In this document: piece by piece, positions 1 to 11,543 of the stretch
How the letters are laid out: the number at the start of each line of letters is the position of its first letter
Numbering within the stretch: the stretch's first letter is position 1
Assembly: GCA_951394405.1 (NCBI GenBank)
Contig: OX596340.1
Span: forward strand, 1,736,001 to 1,800,000
Source of the DNA: Coprinellus micaceus
Taxonomy: Eukaryota > Basidiomycota > Agaricomycetes > Agaricales > Psathyrellaceae
Length of the DNA stretch: 64,000 nucleotides
Direction of reading: 5' to 3'
The notes under the pieces: generated by a model
Databases searched by the model: none
The model's input: the letters and a program-made list of their open reading frames with translations, nothing else
Told to the model about the DNA's origin: nothing
Translations under genes and position numbers: made by a program

Positions 1-1119
1 GAGGGCGCGGTGTCCGCCGCGCGTTGGTGCCACCGTTCCCCTGTATCGCGCGACGTTCTAACGGTCGAACCTAGCGATGATGGACCTGCCTCTCCTTCCC
101 GCCATGACCGCCGAACGGGATACGGATCTTCCGGAGCGTGGTGCGGGGTCGAGGGGTTAATTATCCTTGAAAGGCTGGAAGAGCGTGATGTGTGAAAGAC
201 AGGATCGCTGTATATAGGCCTCTGTGTAGGGATTGCCGTTTGATGGACAGCTGCGCCTGCCAAATCCAACAAAGAAGCAGATGACGAGGAGGGGAGCCTG
301 TCCCTGTCTCGGGGCGGGTGTGGGGGCTCGGCGGGGGCGACGAGGGGTGGCAGAGGAAGGGGGAGATGTGGTGAGGTGTCGATGGGCTGGCGAGGGGCGG
401 TGTAGAGGTGCTGGCGCAGGCTCTCTGGCAGGGAGCTGGAGAGCGGGTGATCATCTGGCGTGGGCATGGTGGGGAAAGACAGCCATGAGCGTGGCCCAAG
501 CCTAAAAAATGAGAGCGAGTGCGGAACGATCGACATGAGATGCGGAGGAAATTATTATATCCACGAGCACTCCCAAACGAATTACTTCCGCACTTATTTG
601 GTCATATCTATTCTGCACATCGACATCGATATCCGCCCGTCCTTGAGCGCCAATTTCAGTGTCGCGAGAACGCCTCTGGGGCTGCCACAGCTGGCCTAAA
701 AATGCCCCACCTGCTGGCACACGCGTGCTGTCTACCTCGCCACCGTACTCGCCCGGCATTTTAGTGGCAGAGATGCAGGCAACGCCCCTTTCTCCGGTCT
801 TCTAACGCGTGCCATGAATCTCCCACTGCAGAGAAAACGCCGGGGTGCGCATCATTGCTCGTGTCGGCGCCCTAAAATGCAGCCTGCGACGAACATGCAT
901 TTCCTCTATTTTATACCAGCGCTTGGCCGTGTCAGGGCCCTAATTCAGGGCGCTTTTCGAGGAGGAGGCGCTGGAGACCAGAGGCTCGAAGACGGGTCAA
1001 AGGCTAAATTGGACCGCTGGGCGACACCGGATCATCACTCCGTAGTCCGAAAGGCCGAAGCTGAGGCCGTTCAGTGCGACGTGGGTCGCGTCCAATGCGC
1101 GTCTCAGGATTCGCCCACC
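1..1119. other. Left flank and ILV3 upstream region, no confirmed gene
   Basis: No recognisable gene was found here. The short open frames on both strands have no family resemblance. The 3' part, immediately before the ILV3 start, should hold its promoter and 5' leader. On the minus strand one frame stays open from about position 213 to the window edge and could be an exon of a gene that continues to the left; it is treated under findings. Confidence 0.4.
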
Positions 1120-4100
1120 ATGTCCCCCTCCCTCGCTGTGCGCAACGTCTGGCTCAGGTCGTCGAGGACCTTCTCGACGACGGCGAGAGCAACAGCCGAC
1201 AATGTGGTCATGAACCGCCATTCCCGAATCATCACCCAGTCCAAGGAACAGGGTCCTAGCCAGGCAAGCTTTGTCTCCACACGGGTCCTCCGTACCCATG
1301 CTCATCGCGCATAGGCCATGCTCTACGCTACCGACGGCATCGCTTCCGACGAGGACTTCAACAAGGCAATGGTCGGCGTGGCAAGCGTATGGTGCGTTCC
1401 TGGATTTGTCTCACTCTTGTCCCGCTCTCATCCCTTTTGTGCTCAAGGTATGAAGGCAACCCGTGAGTCGCCTTGGCCACCATATGCTACCCATTTCCTG
1501 ACCATATTCGGCGCGAATCAGATGTAACAAGCATCTGCTAGGGTTGGGCCAGGAGGTCAAAGCGTCCCTGATCGACGCGGGGTTGATTGGCTACCAGTTC
1601 GGAACCGTTGGTGTTAGCGATGGAATTAGCATGGGTACTGGAGGAATGAGGTACTCGCTTCAGTCAAGAGACCTCATTGCCGACCAAGTTGAGACCGCTG
1701 CTGGAGGCCACCACCTAGATGGCATGGTCACCATCCCTGGCTGCGACAAGAACATGCCTGGTGTTCTCATGGCTCGTGAGTCATTTCTACATTTTTTCAA
1801 TTATTTCGTCATATATTCCCGGCCCTCCACCTATTCATTTCCTATGCAGTGAATTTGCCCTGGCCATTATCGTCTTTTGTCAATGATGTTCTCCGAGCGC
1901 TGACGTATATGACATCCCGCAGTTGGTCGTCTGAACCGTCCCGGTCTTATGTTGTACGGTGGTACAATTCGGCCAGGTTCATGTGAGGGCCAGCCCCAGC
2001 TTGACATCGTTTCGGCATTCCAAGCATATGGCAAATACTTGCAAGACGGCAGGACCGAAGAGGCCGAAAAAGAGCGCTACGACGTCGTTCGCAACTCATG
2101 TCCTGGCCCTGGTGCTTGTGGAGGCGTAAGTGGACTTCTTGACCGACGCGCTCGTCGGGATTTCTATACTAGTGCACGCGTGACTAACGGCATTTGGATG
2201 GATTTTTTAATTAGATGTACACTGCGAACACGATGGCTAGTGCTGCTGAGGCCATGGGTATGACGATCCCGGGCTCTTCGTCATTCCCTGCGGAATCCGA
2301 GGAGAAGCACGAAGAGTGTGCGTCTGTCGGAGGCGTCATGCGCAACCTCCTAGAAAAGAACATCCTTCCCCGGGATATCATGACTCGCTCCGCTTTCGAG
2401 ACCGCCATGGTGAGCTCAACACCACAATGAGGTGCTCTTAGCCAGGTTAACATGGCTCTCCAGGTTTTAACCATCATCCTCGGTGGTTCAACAAACGCAG
2501 TTCTCCATCTCATCGCCATCGCCCACTCCGTCGGCATCAAGCTGGACATCGAAGATTTCCAGAAGGTTTCTGATCGCACACCCTTCTTGGCTGACCTCAA
2601 GCCTAGTGGCAAATATGTCATGGAAGATGTCTACAAGATTGGGGGTATTCCCAGTAAGTCTTTGGGTTCAAATCAGTTCAGGGATCCCAGTTTTTGTCCC
2701 GTATCCTGGATGAAATGGTTACATTCATTTCTTCCTGGCAACCCACGTGTTCGCGCCCACGAGCTTTTCATTCTACTTCGGTCGGACAATACACTTGCGA
2801 GCCTTCACACCCTGCAAGCGGAACTGCTTAGCGAACGGATCCCGATCTCGGTGCTCTTCACAATATCCGGCGCAGTGCTAATGAATGATTTGTCCCGCAG
2901 AGATCCTCCACTTCTTGCTGAAGCAAAACTTGATCGACGGTAACAACATGACTGTTACTGGTCTCACTCTAGGCGAGAACTTGGATCGGTGGGTGCACAA
3001 ATATGGCGAACTCGACTTCAATAAGCAGGATGTCATCCGACCCCTCGACAAACCCATCAAGGAAACTGGTCACATCCGGTATGTATCCTTTTTCTGTTAT
3101 CTGGCATCCCCCCTTCTTCTATTCGCGTTTTCTTGTCATGTCATCCCATTACCTTTTCCCCCGCTATCCCATTTGTCTCCACACCCAGCTACCCGTTCAC
3201 CTTACCCACATTCCCGCCTCTCCTTATGGCAATGGACCTTCGCCTTTCTCTTGTCCCCCTTTTTTGGGATCACAGATGCGTCATGCGACCCTGTTCTGTG
3301 CCCCAAATCACACCCTTTTCGTGAATTCATTCGGGGTGAGACCGCGCCCCTTTTCATGTTCCAGCGGAGGAATGGGATTCGCAGAACCACCGTGTTCTAC
3401 TGAGCCCTTCGTGACCACTCCGCTGGATCTACTTGGCCATCCGTCCCTTTCCGCCTTTCTGCCTCTTCATTTCTGTGTGTCTCGAGGCAGTCAACTGACC
3501 CGCTTTACCTTGCTTCTTCCGATGGATGTCAAACAGGATTTTGAAGGGTAACCTGGCCCCCGGTGGCGCCGTCGCTAAGATCACCGGAAAGGAGGGTCTC
3601 GGATTTGTCGGTAGGGCACGTGTGTTCGACACTGAGAACGAGTTCGTCAAGGCTGTCGAGTCCGGGAGCATCAAGAAGGGCGAAAAGACAGTTGTCATTT
3701 TGCGTTATCTCGGCCCCAAGGGTGGACCCGGTGAGTCTCCCTCCTTGTCTCATCCATTTCCTGTCTCCTCTCGACGTCGAAGCTTGCTACGAGTGGCTTT
3801 GCGTTTCGTGGAGTATATTGGAGGGTTGTTGTCTTGCTCCTATCCCCCTCCCCGGGTCGGTTCTTTCGCCCTGCGTCGTTGGGATCCGGGGAAATAGGAG
3901 CTGCGGAAGTAAATACGGCGGCACCAAAACGGAGTTGGGATAGTCTTTTGACTGTTTATCCGTCGTGTGCGACGGCGCTGGAACTAAATCTACCGTTCCA
4001 CACCCACAACGAACATCTGCATCTCTGGTTCTGGTTTGTTGCGAACATGGGATCCCATTCATTACCATTCATTGGCGGTTTTCATCTTCCTTCATCCGGT

Positions 4101-5465
4101 CGCCTTCCCGTTCTGAGCTCATTTCGCGCTGCCTGGACTGCGCCTTGTTTTCCCATCGTTGCCATTTGCCGTAAACGCCTTTTGCGATCGCGTTTCTGCG
4201 CATTTCGATACGATTCTATTCCGTTCTGTGACCGGAACGTCTGACTCGGGATGAGGTGCTGATCATGATTTAAATCTAATCTAGGTATGCCTGAGATGTT
4301 GAAGCCTACGGGTTTGATTATGGGCGCTGGATTGGGCTTGGATGTCGCCTGCTTGACCGATGGTCGCTTTAGCGGAGGGTGAGTGCTGTTTATTTTACCA
4401 AGCCACTTTTCCTTTGGGTTAGGCGGGGTCGTGCTTCGGCATGTTTCGTCCTCTAGTTTCTCGACGATTCCTGTTTTCCATCCCCATCCCTTCCGTTCGT
4501 TGCTTCGCTTCTAGGCTTGTTTTTGTGTTTCATCGTCGTCCGCCTCGCTTCTTTGTTCTACCCACCGGGCTGTGGGTAGAGAAGAACGAAGTCCAGGCAG
4601 AAGAGTGCTACGCGCCAGTCTAACAGCAATTCTCTCGGGGTGGGATCGCGAGTGCACTTTCTCCGATCCCCGCGTGAGTGGTCAGCGGATGTGGTTGCTC
4701 CGGTCGTGAAGTCCCACGAAGTGATTGTTCAATTCATCGAGTCGTTCTTGACCTTCCTATGCGTCTAGTGCCTACGCCACTGACATCGGCTGACGCACGG
4801 GAGACCCACTTTCTGTTGGTTGCTTGTCGTTCGAGACCGCTTCGCTTCGTTCGTTGCTTTTTTCGCATTCGCTCATCCCGAGACTTTCTCGGCGGATTTA
4901 CGAATGCCTACCCCCTTGCTTCGTATTCCTTTATTTACCCCTTTATTTCTTCTATTTGTGCCGTTGCCTTACTTTCGAACCCTTCAATTGGATCCTCCCC
5001 TCTCTTCTCGGTATTGGTAACCGCCTACTACCGTCCTTTCTCCCCTCCCTCGCCCTGCCCCACACCCACTCATCGTCTCCGACGACCCATTCCCCATGCC
5101 CACATGGCCCTTCTTTTTCTCTCATTCGCCCTTCTACCTCCACGAAAATCCTTGCTGACCGTCTCCTTCCCTTTCCCCTTCCCCACATCCCGCTCCTGCT
5201 TCAACAACACAGGTCCCACGGCTTCGTCATTGGCCACGTCGTTCCCGAGGCTCAGGTTGGCGGTCCCCTTGCCCTTGTTCACGACGGCGACGTCATCTCG
5301 ATCGATGCCGTGAAGAACACCCTTGATGTCGACGTCTCCGATGAGGAACTTGCGAGACGGAGGGCCGATTGGAAGGAGCCTCCGCTCAAGGTTAGCCAGG
5401 GTACCTTGTTCAAGTATACGAAACTTGTCACGGACGCGAGTCACGGGTGTGTCACCGATGCCTAA
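1120..5465 (+). CDS. ILV3: Dihydroxyacid dehydratase, mitochondrial (branched-chain amino acid synthesis)
   Basis: This enzyme dehydrates 2,3-dihydroxy-isovalerate and 2,3-dihydroxy-3-methylvalerate to the 2-keto acids that precede valine/leucine and isoleucine. It is an Fe-S enzyme of the mitochondrial matrix. Eleven exons rebuild a 598-residue protein: 1120-1263, 1315-1391, 1448-1462, 1522-1775, 1923-2125, 2215-2409, 2464-2653, 2901-3078, 3537-3730, 4285-4378, 5213-5465. The start lies before an Arg/Ser-rich, acid-poor leader (residues 1-30) typical of a mitochondrial presequence. Cluster-binding and family motifs PGCDKNMPG (about 151-159), [10 protein letters not shown] (about 223) and GRFSGGSHG (about 509) are intact, and the protein ends in the usual GCVTDA. 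Intron 1 is GC-AG, exon 3 is only 15 nt, and introns 8-10 are very long (458, 554, 834 nt). Function is secure; boundaries are inferred from frame and consensus. Confidence 0.95.
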
Positions 5466-5895
5466 GCGTCGGACGGCTGAGCATCGAGAAGGTGCAAGTG
5501 CATGTGGTTGTAGAGCCTAGATGGTGACGGCAGGATGGTGGCCTGATCTAATTCACTTTTCTTCACAAAAGTATATCATGTATTTTTATTACATAGTACA
5601 TCGCCATCGACTCAAACTATGGGTGTAGAAATTGCGCCCCCGCCTTAGACTGCACACCTCTGACCCGCCAGAGCCACTCGCTTAGATAGACACCAGCTAT
5701 TTTAGGCATGCCCGAGCCATATTTGGGCGCCTATTGAGCGCGATCCGAGGAGGCTTTCCACTAGCGCGACAGCTTAGTGGCACTGGTGGCGCGCGGGTAT
5801 AGTGTGAACTGTTCCCACTTTTTACTGCTGCTGTATGTGTGTGTAGCCTTACACAGAGCGTGTAGACGTGTGGTTGTCGAGCCTCAGGTCGATGG
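5466..5895. other. Convergent intergenic region ILV3/RIO1
   Basis: About 430 bases separate the ILV3 stop (+) from the RIO1 stop (-). The stretch should carry both 3' untranslated regions. No open frame or repeat of note was seen. Confidence 0.5.
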
Positions 5896-8398
5896 CTAGA
5901 CCGACCTCGCCGACTTTTTCACGAGTTTCTTCTTCTCAGCCTTGGGCATCTTGTTCTTCCTCTTTTCGCGTGCCTCTTCCTTCGCAACTTTCTTCCTTTC
6001 CTGCGAACGATTGTCAGTAAGGCACCTCATATACTAGTAAAAGTAAAGTTCGAACCTTCTTCGCGTCTTTATCCTCAAACTTATGCCCCTTCGGCATCCT
6101 CTCCACGAATCCATTCTCCCCACCTTCGTCCTCGCTTCCCTCCCCTCCTTCATCGTCGTCCCCGCTTTCACCCTCACGATGATCGCCACCCTCAAACTTG
6201 ACGCTCTTCTTCGCTGCCTCCACACCCTCATCCTCTTTCGAATCTGTCGGAGCCACAACACCAATCGTATCCGCGTAAATTAGGTTCTTCACCTCACCCC
6301 GAGCAAGCTTCTCCACGTCCCGCTCGGGGTCGTAGACCTCGTTCAGGTTCCGCGGGATGTACGATTTCATGAAGATCGCATCTTCATGCTCCTCATCCCT
6401 CTTCTCGCCCTTCCCCTCCGCTTCCTCTCCCTCCTCAACCCCACCCTTCCCGTCATCCTCTTCAGCATCCGCACCCTGCGCCTCACGCTCCTCTACCCAC
6501 CTCTTCAACGCCTCCTCGTCCGTCTCCTCTGTTCCCTCACCCGCCATTACCTGTGTGACCTTCTCCCTCGTAACGAACTCGAATGTCCGGCGGAGACCGA
6601 GGGTGGAGACCCCCTTGCGTGCAAAGAAGTCTTCGACGTTCTTGACATCGTTGCGGAGGAAGTCAAACGCGGAGGGGTGATCGTGTTCGACGGATTGGGA
6701 GACGTCGATTATCCAAAGTTCGCCTGCAGATTCTTCAGATTCTGGTGCGGGGTCGGCGGATGTGGAGGGTTCCCGCGACGTATCAGAGGAGGGGATGGTG
6801 GCGATAGCGTTGGAGGATGCGGAGGTGGCGGAGGTATGAGGGTTATGATAGAGAACGTTATATTCCGAAAGATCCGCATGCACCAGTTTGCACACATGGA
6901 ACATCGTGCGGACGCTCAGAACCAGGGAGCGATACAAATGCGCCAGGAGGTGGTGGGGTATCTGGGCATCTTTTAGTCGAGGCGAAGCCCATCCCTCTTC
7001 CGTTCCAACGAACGTCATGACGAGGACGTTCTCGCGGACTTCAATGGGGTCGGGACACTTGATTCCAGCGGCTTGGAGACGACGCAAGTTGCGCATTTCT
7101 TTTTCGGCCCACAGGCGGACCATCTATGCGTAAAGTTAGTGCCTATAAAGTGATCGCGTTGAGAATGGAGAAGGACTCCTGGGCGCTAAAATGAAAGATA
7201 GAAGGTAGATAGACGCCGAGAGATGGTCGCCGTGAAATTAGGCGCCCATGAAGTACCTATCATAGCGGCAACCACGAACACAGTGCGGAGATGAGATTGT
7301 TCACCTTCCGCGGGTTCTTCGAGTATCCCCTCCTGAACCGGTACTCGCCCGTAACATATTTGGAACGATCCTTGAACACGAGGATGGACGTCTTGTAGAC
7401 CTTCAGCGCGAAGTGCTTCCCGTCTGGCGAAAGTGCGTGATATACGTTCGCCTATACGATTACCCATCGCAGAGGGGAAAGTTAGAGCCTCTTCCACGAT
7501 TCAAAGCTAGACGAGATCTGAAGAGCGCACCTCTTTCCCGGTACTAATACACCCATTAACCTCATCCAATAACCCTCTGCCGATCATCTTGAACAAAATC
7601 AACCGGGTCCTAGGGTCCAGCACCTGCTCATTCGTTGCCCTATCGCTTTTATCCTTTATATTCGCATGCGCCGAGGGTCCCTTCCTGTTCACACCCACAC
7701 CCATTCCCTGCAGTGTGTCCGTATACGAGCTCTCGATCCCTGCAAGCTTGGAGTTGTACCTCTGAGCATAGGCTTCGAGTAGGTTCGTCGTTTTATCCTT
7801 GGATGACTGCCCGATCGGGATGGTGTGCTTCGAGGACGAGGGAGCTTTGGACGAGGATGAAGAGGCTTTTGGGTGAGGGCGAGGGAGGTTGACAGCGGGG
7901 AGGGCAGCTACTGCTGCATGTTGTATAGATGAAAAGACGCCTTCGGCGGCACCAGTCCGGACGGCGACATGTTGGCGCAGGCGGTTATAGTGCTTTGTGA
8001 AGTCTATGGGTAACAAGGTCAGATTTAGGTTCTCCCCGTACTTTCAACTGGACTAAATAGCTTTTATCTAGTCAAAAAATCCGGGGGGAGGGGGACAGGA
8101 TGCAAAATCAACACATACCTCGTTCAGCAACCTCCCAGTCCTCATCTTCTACTCTCAGCATATCTTCATAGTACTCGTCATCCTCGTCAAAACGCTCATC
8201 CTCGTCTCCTTCCTCGTCGTCGGATGTAGGGGGGTATTCGTGGTCGAGTGCCTTGCCATCTACGCGGTGATCTTGTACCGTGTCTATATACGCAGCTGCT
8301 GGTCGTCCAGCAACCACCGTAACTGTAGGAGTAGGCCCTATCTCTTCGGGGGCATCGTCGAATTGGCCCGCTGCTATGAGGTCTTCGGAGGGCGCCAT
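5896..8398 (-). CDS. RIO1: Serine/threonine protein kinase RIO1, 40S ribosome maturation
   Basis: Atypical RIO-family kinase/ATPase that acts in late cytoplasmic maturation of the pre-40S particle. Five exons on the minus strand give about 690 residues: 8398-8119, 8003-7531, 7451-7305, 7123-6056, 6000-5896. The ATP-binding segment [14 protein letters not shown] (about residue 244) spans the exon 2/3 junction. The catalytic loop is HADLSEYN (Asp about 384) and the metal-binding segment [14 protein letters not shown] (Asp about 440). The N-terminus is acidic. The tail ends in a Lys/Arg-rich stretch after [13 protein letters not shown], as is usual for Rio1. The start at MAPSED was chosen over an in-frame ATG further upstream because the upstream residues do not look conserved. 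About 40 Ser/Thr/Pro-rich residues are inserted between the catalytic loop and the IIDVSQ motif, where orthologues normally have only a few. Confidence 0.94.
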
Positions 8399-9417
8399 GA
8401 TTATTTTCCCTTTTGGTCTCGTTCTGGCCTGTCTCCGCGTAAACGGAGTCTTGGACGGAGATACGAAAGAGAGATGATAGCAGAAGTACAACCTCTGAAC
8501 CTTCGGAAACCTGTAACGTAGGATATAGAGGAAGGAGGATGGTAGTGGGAGATGGTTCTGCCAGAGAATGGTAGAGATTAGTGGCTGTACGATAAGATCA
8601 GGCCAGGGTTAGGGGCTCCATCCCAACGCGTTCAGAGCGCTAAACTTGAGGCCGCTTGCTCATGTTCTCCACGTCGACTCAACCCAGTTCGCTACGAAGG
8701 TGAAGGGACTGGTCGCGTCGCCCACATCACAGAAATCTCGAAGTGACAACTATCGCGACCATGAATCCTCGCGGCTTGCAGTCGGAGACCGAGGTGGGAT
8801 GACCAAAACAGGCGGCAAGCTGGTGCTGTGACGGGGGCTGCCAGCGTCGCAAACGTATCACGGTCCGCTAACTGTTGGGTAAGCCGTGCTTGATCGTGTT
8901 CACAGTGGCCATGACTATCAGGATGTAGCCACGGTCCACCTTCTCGTACTAATTACTTGAAAGACTTGGTGGGTCGGGTGACTCGAAAAGAGATCTCGAC
9001 TTACGCCCAGATGATTGTGGTGGGGTACTAGATTGTTATACTCGAGACTACTCTTCTCATGTTGCTTTTGTGACCGTGGCATTGACACCCCGACACACAC
9101 ACAACGGCTGGAAGCGAACCTATGTACACGTCGAGGGACAGGCATCTCTGGCCTCAGCAACGAACTTCAATTGAAGGAGACGATTGACTTGATCAAGGCG
9201 AGGTCAGCCTTGAGCTTGAAATCTTTCCATTTTATAAGCGAGTTGATCCACTATTCCCAAACGGATATGAGTCCATAGTCTGAAATATGATTAGAAGTCG
9301 ACTTACACTTCGCGCACATCCCAGACAGTCGTCCTTGAAACAAACACAACGCCTCAGATAACTCGACTCCTTCAGCATTACACTTTTGAAGAATACGATC
9401 TGGATGGGAAGAGTCCG
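8399..9417. other. RIO1 upstream intergenic region, no gene seen
   Basis: About 1 kb lies between the RIO1 start and the end of the next minus-strand gene. Short open frames on both strands lack family resemblance. A TATAAAA motif on the minus strand near 9230 is not clearly linked to any gene. Confidence 0.4.
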
Positions 9418-10620
9418 TTAAAACCAAGGCGCGGAATTATAGGGAGATTTGACAGTGCCTAACAATGCCGACCTTTGGCCCGTCACCACGACTTTGTTCA
9501 CATCCTGGCGTGTCGAGCCGTGTGGCCCAATTCTCTTGGGTTTAGCTCGGTCGGTATGTCGGTCGCCCCTGGTCACTCTGTGTCGGTGCGGGCGCATCCC
9601 GCTTGTCAAGCGTCCTGGTTTGCTCTTCGAGGCCTCTTTCAATGGTTTGAAGGGAGGGTCGGGGCACTGAACGGTGGTTCTCCATCCTCGATATTGATCA
9701 AGCCATTGTGAGAGCGACTTCTGGTCCTCCAGGGGGAGTTCGAGTCCGTTGATGAACGAGGGTACCCTACCCTTCGCGTGGACAACTCCATCGAGCCATT
9801 TGAGAAATCCAGTGCTGTCGCCATCAAACTGAGCGTGGTCCCCCAGGGGCGGAGGTGAGTCGAAGGGTTCTTCGGCGAGAACGTCGCCGATCCCCGAGGA
9901 GGGTGCTAGCATTGGAGATTCAGGAACATAGGGTGGCGACCCGGGGCAGTCGAAGATCTCTTCATCCTCCTCAAGCCCACCTAAACCCAGCAGAACAGGC
10001 TGTGGACTAGGAGACATAACGCCGTCGCTGGATGAAAACCCGCTTGAGGCCAGTTGCATAGAAACAATGGCGTCGTCTCGTTCGTCATCCGAGTCAGGGT
10101 GATAACGGTGGGAGGAGGGTATATATGGCGGACTTGGGCAACGGCTGTGCTCATCGTAGTGCCTATCCTTGACTGGTGGGACGAGGTCCGTCTCTACGCC
10201 TCCCGGGGATACCTCAGGCTGAGTGGCGAGGAAGAGGCGGACTTCTGCCGCTGGGGTTCGAGCTCTCTTGTTTGAGATCTCAGCCGGAGTGAGGGGCATT
10301 GAGACAGCGGCGTCTGGTTCTTCCTCAGCGGAGGTGTGGCTGTCGCGAGGTGACAAACGGAGAGAATTGAGGGTATGGACATTTTCATCGTCGCTCTTTT
10401 CAACTTCGAGTTCGGGCGCTGATATCATCTCGACATCTGGGAAGGTGGTCTGTGGGTGCTGAGGATCGACGAACCCAGCGCCATAGGAGTAGGCATAAGT
10501 GATCTTCGTCGGCGCCTGGAAGGTGCAGCCTCTATAAATGGGGGTACAAGAAGTGTCGAAGATGGCTCCTGGAGGGTAGTGGACTTCCTTCGACCCGCAC
10601 AGCAGAAGAGAGAGATCCAT
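9418..10620 (-). CDS. Hypothetical protein, acidic and low-complexity, unknown function
   Basis: A single uninterrupted frame of 400 codons, much longer than the chance frames around it. I do not recognise the family. The N-terminal about 60 residues are hydrophobic/aromatic with several Tyr and Cys but no clear signal peptide. Residues about 65-255 are acidic and Ser/Pro-rich, with repeated SPPY-type motifs (PSPPYIPSS, GSPPYVPESP). A compact Trp-containing segment follows (GFLKWLDGVV, then LSQWLDQYRGW) at about 275-320. The C-terminus is Arg/Lys-rich, including HRHRVTRGDRHTDRAKPKR, which suggests nucleic-acid or nuclear association. Such composition fits a lineage-specific regulatory or disordered protein. 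Flanking gaps of about 1 kb on both sides mean neighbours give no hint of its role. Confidence 0.6.
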   Translation of the reverse strand: MDLSLLLCGSKEVHYPPGAIFDTSCTPIYRGCTFQAPTKITYAYSYGAGFVDPQHPQTTFPDVEMISAPELEVEKSDDENVHTLNSLRLSPRDSHTSAEEEPDAAVSMPLTPAEISNKRARTPAAEVRLFLATQPEVSPGGVETDLVPPVKDRHYDEHSRCPSPPYIPSSHRYHPDSDDERDDAIVSMQLASSGFSSSDGVMSPSPQPVLLGLGGLEEDEEIFDCPGSPPYVPESPMLAPSSGIGDVLAEEPFDSPPPLGDHAQFDGDSTGFLKWLDGVVHAKGRVPSFINGLELPLEDQKSLSQWLDQYRGWRTTVQCPDPPFKPLKEASKSKPGRLTSGMRPHRHRVTRGDRHTDRAKPKRIGPHGSTRQDVNKVVVTGQRSALLGTVKSPYNSAPWF

Positions 10621-11543
10621 AGCAAGTGTAGATCAGGCAGTTAAGTGGGGAGCGAGGGATGTAAGAGGGGGACGAGTGTGCGGGTGTCGGTTTTTGGGGC
10701 TCATTGGGAGGGTTCTTGAAGGTTGAAGAAGCCCAAAAGCCATCTGGCACTGTTTGTGCCCGCGAAACTGCCGTGTTTGCCCTTTTAGCGTGAGCTTCGG
10801 AACCGTGTCGTTGCCAGATCAAAATGGGATGGCGTTCGCTGTCGAGCTTCGATTTAGGGAGGCTGGTCTATTTGGCTTCGTTCATCCTGTTGCGTAGCGC
10901 TCGTCAAAAAAGCTTCGTGAGCCGTGGCCTGGCATAGAGGACTGATCTGGGGAGTAAATCCAAGAGGCGTAAGGGTGCCAGGATACCGACTTAGACGGTG
11001 CGTGCCACGGCGCCTCGAGCTGGTGTCCTATGGGAAGGTTAAAAAAGGTTAGTCGAGTTTTGCCCGCAGCGGTTCGATACTAAAACTCTATAGCCTCCAG
11101 ATCCAACGCAGCACGTCAGCGAAACTTTGACGGGTATGTTGTGAGAACCCGAAGGCATTCCAGAAAAAGAGACAGGGACCTTTCCTCCTTCCACGTAGAA
11201 TGCATCTTTCACCGAGCGTCAGGGCTTTTGTGTGACAGGGACCGGTCAATATGTACCAGGGTTGGTGGCAATCGCTCATCACAGGTAACATTCAATTGAG
11301 CGGTCAAGACGGAAGATCGAAGGCCAAGAGAGCCCTGACTCTTCAGTCAATAGAAATGGCTGCTGCGGACGCGCTTTAGGCGAGAGTATCGTCAGGTTGC
11401 TACATTCAGAGATCGTGGGGTACCTTGCGATGGTAAGTTAGATCGGTTCCACGGCCTCTTTAATCCTGCAACCTCCCATTAGCACAGATCGTGACGAGGA
11501 ACGAGGGTATAGAGATTACCAACAATCCATGCAATTCCATTCG
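10621..11543. other. Intergenic region, no gene seen
   Basis: About 920 bases between the orphan gene's start and the nitronate monooxygenase stop, both on the minus strand. It should contain the orphan's promoter and the 3' region of the oxidase. Nothing coding was supported. Confidence 0.4.
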
